Both the position numbers and the translations under genes were made by a program. The notes beneath the pieces are model-generated. The model saw only the letters and a list, made by a program, of their open reading frames with translations, had not been told where the DNA came from and searched no databases. This document shows, in pieces, positions 33,254 to 36,128 of a stretch of DNA of 36,128 bases (the stretch's first letter is position 1; each line of letters starts with the position of its first letter). Location: assembly GCA_015494535.1 (NCBI GenBank), contig WGBC01000050.1, positions 1-36,128 on the forward strand, given 5' to 3'. This DNA is from Nitratiruptor sp. Lineage in GTDB: Bacteria; Campylobacterota; Campylobacteria; Campylobacterales; Nitratiruptoraceae.

Positions 33254-34883
33254 TGCTTTCCTTTTTTTCTACTTTGATTGGCGCTTTGAACAGGAGCGTT
33301 GGCGCGCTATTTTTTTGAATGAGTTTGAGCCACTTCTTCTCTTCTCGATCGCTCATGGACTTTGACTCTTTTTTCTCCCCACGATCGGATGGTTTTGTTT
33401 TGCTTTTTTGCTGCGATTTCTCTCGTTTTTGCTGGCTCTTGTTTTGCTGGCTCTGCTGCTGTTTTTGTCGCTTCTGATCCTGTTTTTTCTTTTTGTTCTT
33501 TTCCTGCTGGTTTTGTGATTGCTTCTGCTTTTTGAGCATTTTTTTGGCAAGCTCTAGGTTGAACCTTGTATCTTTATCCTCTTTTATACGCAATGCTTTT
33601 TCATACATCTCAATAGCTTTTTTGAATTGGTGCAACTGAAAGTAGCTGTTGCCAAGATTGTGCAGTTTCCTAAATTCAAGCTCTTTGTCGCCTGTTGTGA
33701 CTTTGTTGTAGTATTCGATCGCTTTTTTGTACCTTTTGAGCTTGTAGTAGGCGTTCGCCGCATCGTAATAGCTTTGGGGGGAATGTTTTAATTTTATTAC
33801 CTCCTCAAAATCTTGGGCAGCTTCTTTGTAGTTTTGGCGCTTATACGCATCTTTCGCCTCCTCGATCGCTTTGAAATCGAGCAGCCCCGCATGCATTTTC
33901 ACAGCCAAAAGTCCCACAAAAACAAAAGCAATTTTTTTGGATGGCAGATCGAAAAAACTCAGAAACAAAAAGAGTAGCGCTAATCCTACAAAATAGGGGT
34001 AAAACTCGATCTGATCCACAACTTTTTTGACTTTTAAGCTCTTTTTTTGGGGAGCGATGCGGCTCAAAAACTCTTCTATATCCTTTTGATCGAGTCTTGC
34101 TTGCCAAAATACTCCTTTTGTAGCATTGGCCAATTTCTTGATGTGAGGATTGAGTTTGGTTATGACGATATCGCCCTTTTTATCCTTGAGATATTCTCCT
34201 CGCTCAAGTATAGGCGATCCTTTTTGTGTAGCGACTGCCAATACAAAAACCCTCATACCATGCTCTTTGGCAAATGCTATCTCCTCCTTAAAATCCCGCT
34301 CGTCGCCACCATCGGTAATGAGCAAAACGTTCTTGCCCTTCGCACGTTTTAGTAAAAGCTGGGCACTTTTGAGTGCTGCTAAAATATTGGTGCCTCGCAT
34401 TGAAAGCATTGAGGTATCGAGCCTTTTTAAAAGGTATTCTAGAGCCTCTTTGTCGTCTGTCATGGGTGAGACTATATAGGCATCTTTCGCAAAAGCTATA
34501 AGTCCAATAGAAAGATGTGATGCCTTTTGTAAAATTTCTTCTATTTTCTTCTTAGCAAATGTCAGCCTGTCGGGATAGTAGTCGGTTGCTTTCATGGATC
34601 GTGAAATATCCAAAGCGATCACCACCTCGCCATGGTAGCTTTGCACCTCCACTACGCCCTTTTGATAGACTGGGCGCGCCATCGCTACAATCATAAAAAA
34701 AAGCGCCAAAAAAAGTAGCGTAATGCGCAATTGTTTCGAGAGTCCTTGATCGATTTTGAGCTTTTGCAAAATTTCTGTATCAAAAAGCCGCTCGATCTGG
34801 CTTTTGTTGGTAAGAATGAGATAGAGTAGTACAAAGGAGGGTATTAGCATCAAAGGAAAAAACTCAACCGCCAAAAACTTCAT
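33237..34883 (-). CDS. batB: BatB/BatC fusion: VWA and TPR protein
   Basis: A 548-residue membrane protein combining BatB and BatC functions. Two N-terminal membrane helices (about 8-25 and 55-70) precede a von Willebrand A domain with an intact metal site DISRS (Asp92, Ser94, Ser96), and another helix pair near 290-320. TPR repeats follow (about 330-450: AANAYYKLKRYKKAIEYYNK and GNSYFQLHQFKKAIEMYEKA). The tail is a lysine/glutamine-rich, probably disordered region (about 455-525). In other bacteria BatB and BatC are often separate. The ATG at 34883 overlaps the batA stop as TGATG; an in-frame TTG one codon earlier is less likely. Confidence 0.9.
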   Translation of the reverse strand: MKFLAVEFFPLMLIPSFVLLYLILTNKSQIERLFDTEILQKLKIDQGLSKQLRITLLFLALFFMIVAMARPVYQKGVVEVQSYHGEVVIALDISRSMKATDYYPDRLTFAKKKIEEILQKASHLSIGLIAFAKDAYIVSPMTDDKEALEYLLKRLDTSMLSMRGTNILAALKSAQLLLKRAKGKNVLLITDGGDERDFKEEIAFAKEHGMRVFVLAVATQKGSPILERGEYLKDKKGDIVITKLNPHIKKLANATKGVFWQARLDQKDIEEFLSRIAPQKKSLKVKKVVDQIEFYPYFVGLALLFLFLSFFDLPSKKIAFVFVGLLAVKMHAGLLDFKAIEEAKDAYKRQNYKEAAQDFEEVIKLKHSPQSYYDAANAYYKLKRYKKAIEYYNKVTTGDKELEFRKLHNLGNSYFQLHQFKKAIEMYEKALRIKEDKDTRFNLELAKKMLKKQKQSQNQQEKNKKKKQDQKRQKQQQSQQNKSQQKREKSQQKSKTKPSDRGEKKESKSMSDREEKKWLKLIQKNSAPTLLFKAPIKVEKKESNENPW

Positions 34884-35803
34884 CAAAAGCCCCTCTTGCC
34901 ATAGATATAGATATAACCCAAAAGAGCCAAAATGGCTACAAAAAGAACATAAGGGTAGAGTTCGTCTTTTTTGACAAACTCTCGTCCTCTAATCTCACTC
35001 TTTTCAAGCTTGTCGATAGTCGCATAGACCTTCGCCAAGCCTTTTGCATCCCTTGCAAAAAAAGCTCTGCCTCCGGTTTGCTCGGCAATCCAGTGCAAAA
35101 ACCGCTCATCCACCATGCCTCGATCACCTATGCCTATAGTATAAATTTTGACGTCATACTTTTTGGCAAGTTTCACGGCAATATTTGGCGGTGTTTTGCT
35201 CGCCGTGTCTATTCCATCTGTGAGCAAAATGACGATTTTCGATTTTGCAGAGGATTTCTTGACAAGATTGACACTCTCGATGAGCGCATCATTGATAGCC
35301 GTTTTTTGCCCAGCAATACCAATATCTAGATACTCCAAAATCTTTGCTATGACATCTTTGTTGAAACTCAGTGGCGAAGCGATATAGCTAAAAGAGCCGA
35401 AAATCACCACGCCTATATTGTCGTTTTCTCTTTTTTGTATGAAATCTTTCACAAGCCTTTTCACGACATCGAACTTGCTGATAGCCGGATTGCTCTTATC
35501 AAAACCTCCCTCTTTCATCGAGCCACTGGCATCAATTGCTAGCACTATGGCGTAACCTTTGTGCTTGATTGTCACGCTCCTATCTATTTTCACAGGTCCC
35601 GCAAGCGCTACGATGGTTGCAATAATGGATAGTGTTTTTAGAAATTCAGGTAAAAAGCTCTTTTTATCGGCTGCCTTCTTAAGGATTGAAAGATGAGGAA
35701 ATATGAGAGCACTCTCTTTTGCTCTACACTTCATAAAACAGATAATCACGACCACTATAAACCATAGCCACAAAGGCCTCTCGAAACTAAAATCGCTCAT
35801 CAT
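34883..35803 (-). CDS. batA: BatA: membrane VWA domain protein
   Basis: A 306-residue inner-membrane protein. Membrane helices are at about 12-24 and 56-70 and at the C-terminus (about 283-300), around a von Willebrand A domain with the complete metal site DASGS (Asp91, Ser93, Ser95) and the second-loop motif LLTDGIDTA. Such proteins are linked to MoxR-type AAA ATPases. The ATG overlaps the upstream gene by 17 bases; an ATG one codon later is equally possible. Confidence 0.9.
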   Translation of the reverse strand: MMSDFSFERPLWLWFIVVVIICFMKCRAKESALIFPHLSILKKAADKKSFLPEFLKTLSIIATIVALAGPVKIDRSVTIKHKGYAIVLAIDASGSMKEGGFDKSNPAISKFDVVKRLVKDFIQKRENDNIGVVIFGSFSYIASPLSFNKDVIAKILEYLDIGIAGQKTAINDALIESVNLVKKSSAKSKIVILLTDGIDTASKTPPNIAVKLAKKYDVKIYTIGIGDRGMVDERFLHWIAEQTGGRAFFARDAKGLAKVYATIDKLEKSEIRGREFVKKDELYPYVLFVAILALLGYIYIYGKRGF

Positions 35804-36128
35804 ACACCCGCAAAAAGAGTTTTATCTCTTTTTTTAAACTTTCATCCAATGGCGACACATCTCTTTTATATTTATATTTCGTTAGTTTCCTCACCAAATC
35901 TTCGTAAAGCCTTGCACTACTCTCATCTTTTACCAAATATTTGCCATACTTCGTCATCTGGTATGCCACCTCTTTGGGATTGTCAAATGGGAGGGAACGC
36001 AAGCGCTGTAAAATCTGCTCCCTTTGATTGACTTTCTTTTTACTGAGTTTGCGGATCAAAAAGAAGAGCATCAGTGCTGCAAGGAGCGTAATAACAACCA
36101 TCACCAAAATATAGAGATAGAAGCTATA
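35787..36128 (-). CDS. Small single-helix protein of the Bat operon, partial
   Basis: A membrane protein with no name that I can support. The frame stays open to the window edge, so the start probably lies beyond 36128. The visible 113 residues comprise a hydrophobic helix (about FYLYILVMVVITLLAALMLF), a basic stretch (RKLSKKKVNQR) and a soluble helical domain. An internal start at 36107 (TTG) or 36101 (ATG) would cut into the helix, which argues against it. The position just upstream of batA matches the short DUF4381-like membrane proteins found in many Bat/MoxR operons, but this is inference from position and shape. Confidence 0.7.
   Translation of the reverse strand, partial: YSFYLYILVMVVITLLAALMLFFLIRKLSKKKVNQREQILQRLRSLPFDNPKEVAYQMTKYGKYLVKDESSARLYEDLVRKLTKYKYKRDVSPLDESLKKEIKLFLRVYDERF

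Noticed and set aside
33350-33550. Low-complexity tract with many TTTTT and TTTGC runs
   Set aside because: Not an AT-rich origin or a repeat element; it encodes the Lys/Gln-rich tail of the BatB/BatC fusion in a continuous frame.
1-36128. Mobile elements, tRNA genes, toxin-antitoxin or defence systems
   Set aside because: Reading both strands I saw no transposase, integrase, tRNA cloverleaf, restriction enzyme or Cas-like protein; almost all DNA is taken up by recognisable core genes.

Overview
The window looks like chromosomal DNA of a deep-branching Campylobacterota (Epsilonproteobacteria) species. The lpxC-tsaB-thrB-ylxR-infB-rbfA-rimP run, the aroQ/folK/flhG/amidohydrolase/sppA neighbourhood and AT-rich sigma-70 promoters with weak -35 boxes are all typical of that group. 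The amidohydrolase at 5386-6597 resembles aminodeoxyfutalosine deaminase of the Nis0429 type, described from Nitratiruptor sp. SB155-2, so a Nitratiruptor-like organism is my best guess. This comes from recalled family and synteny patterns, not from a search.

Layout, left to right. (1) 1-5322, minus strand: aroQ, an M24 peptidase, folK, flhG, mnmA, prs and the 5' part of lepA, tightly packed. (2) 5386-7468, plus: the deaminase and sppA, overlapping. (3) 7439-23840, minus: a compact 16-gene run from nadA to a gamma-glutamylcyclotransferase-like gene. It covers NAD synthesis (nadA, nadC), a DHH phosphoesterase, an M23 peptidase, lpxC, tsaB, thrB, ylxR, infB, rbfA, rimP, ribD, the menaquinone methyltransferase, a large NIT-PAS-GGDEF-EAL protein and xseA. 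(4) 23921-28710, plus: plsY-folB, then a response regulator/histidine kinase pair, then a 2[4Fe-4S] ferredoxin with a Ppx/GppA phosphatase. (5) 28707-30917, minus: bamA. (6) 31019-31846, plus: tyrA. (7) 31829-36128, minus: a Bat (aerotolerance-type) operon of batD, a batB/batC fusion, batA and a small membrane protein cut by the window edge.

Coding density is very high. No gap exceeds about 105 bases, so there is no gene-free stretch to describe. All three convergent junctions overlap at their coding ends and most genes within runs overlap or abut. Many genes start with TTG, often right at the preceding stop codon, which suggests translational coupling. I saw no tRNA, rRNA, insertion sequence, CRISPR array or prophage gene.

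The window is mainly housekeeping: translation initiation and tRNA modification, cofactor synthesis (folate, NAD, riboflavin, menaquinone), envelope assembly (LpxC, BamA, PlsY, M23, SppA) and signalling. The points most worth a second look are a FlhG without its N-terminal activator helix and without flhF beside it, a probable nitrate-sensing c-di-GMP protein coupled to a menaquinone gene, an AT-rich block over the BamA barrel, a possibly leaderless internal promoter ahead of ylxR-infB, and the Bat operon edge. I did not find a clearly new multi-gene system.
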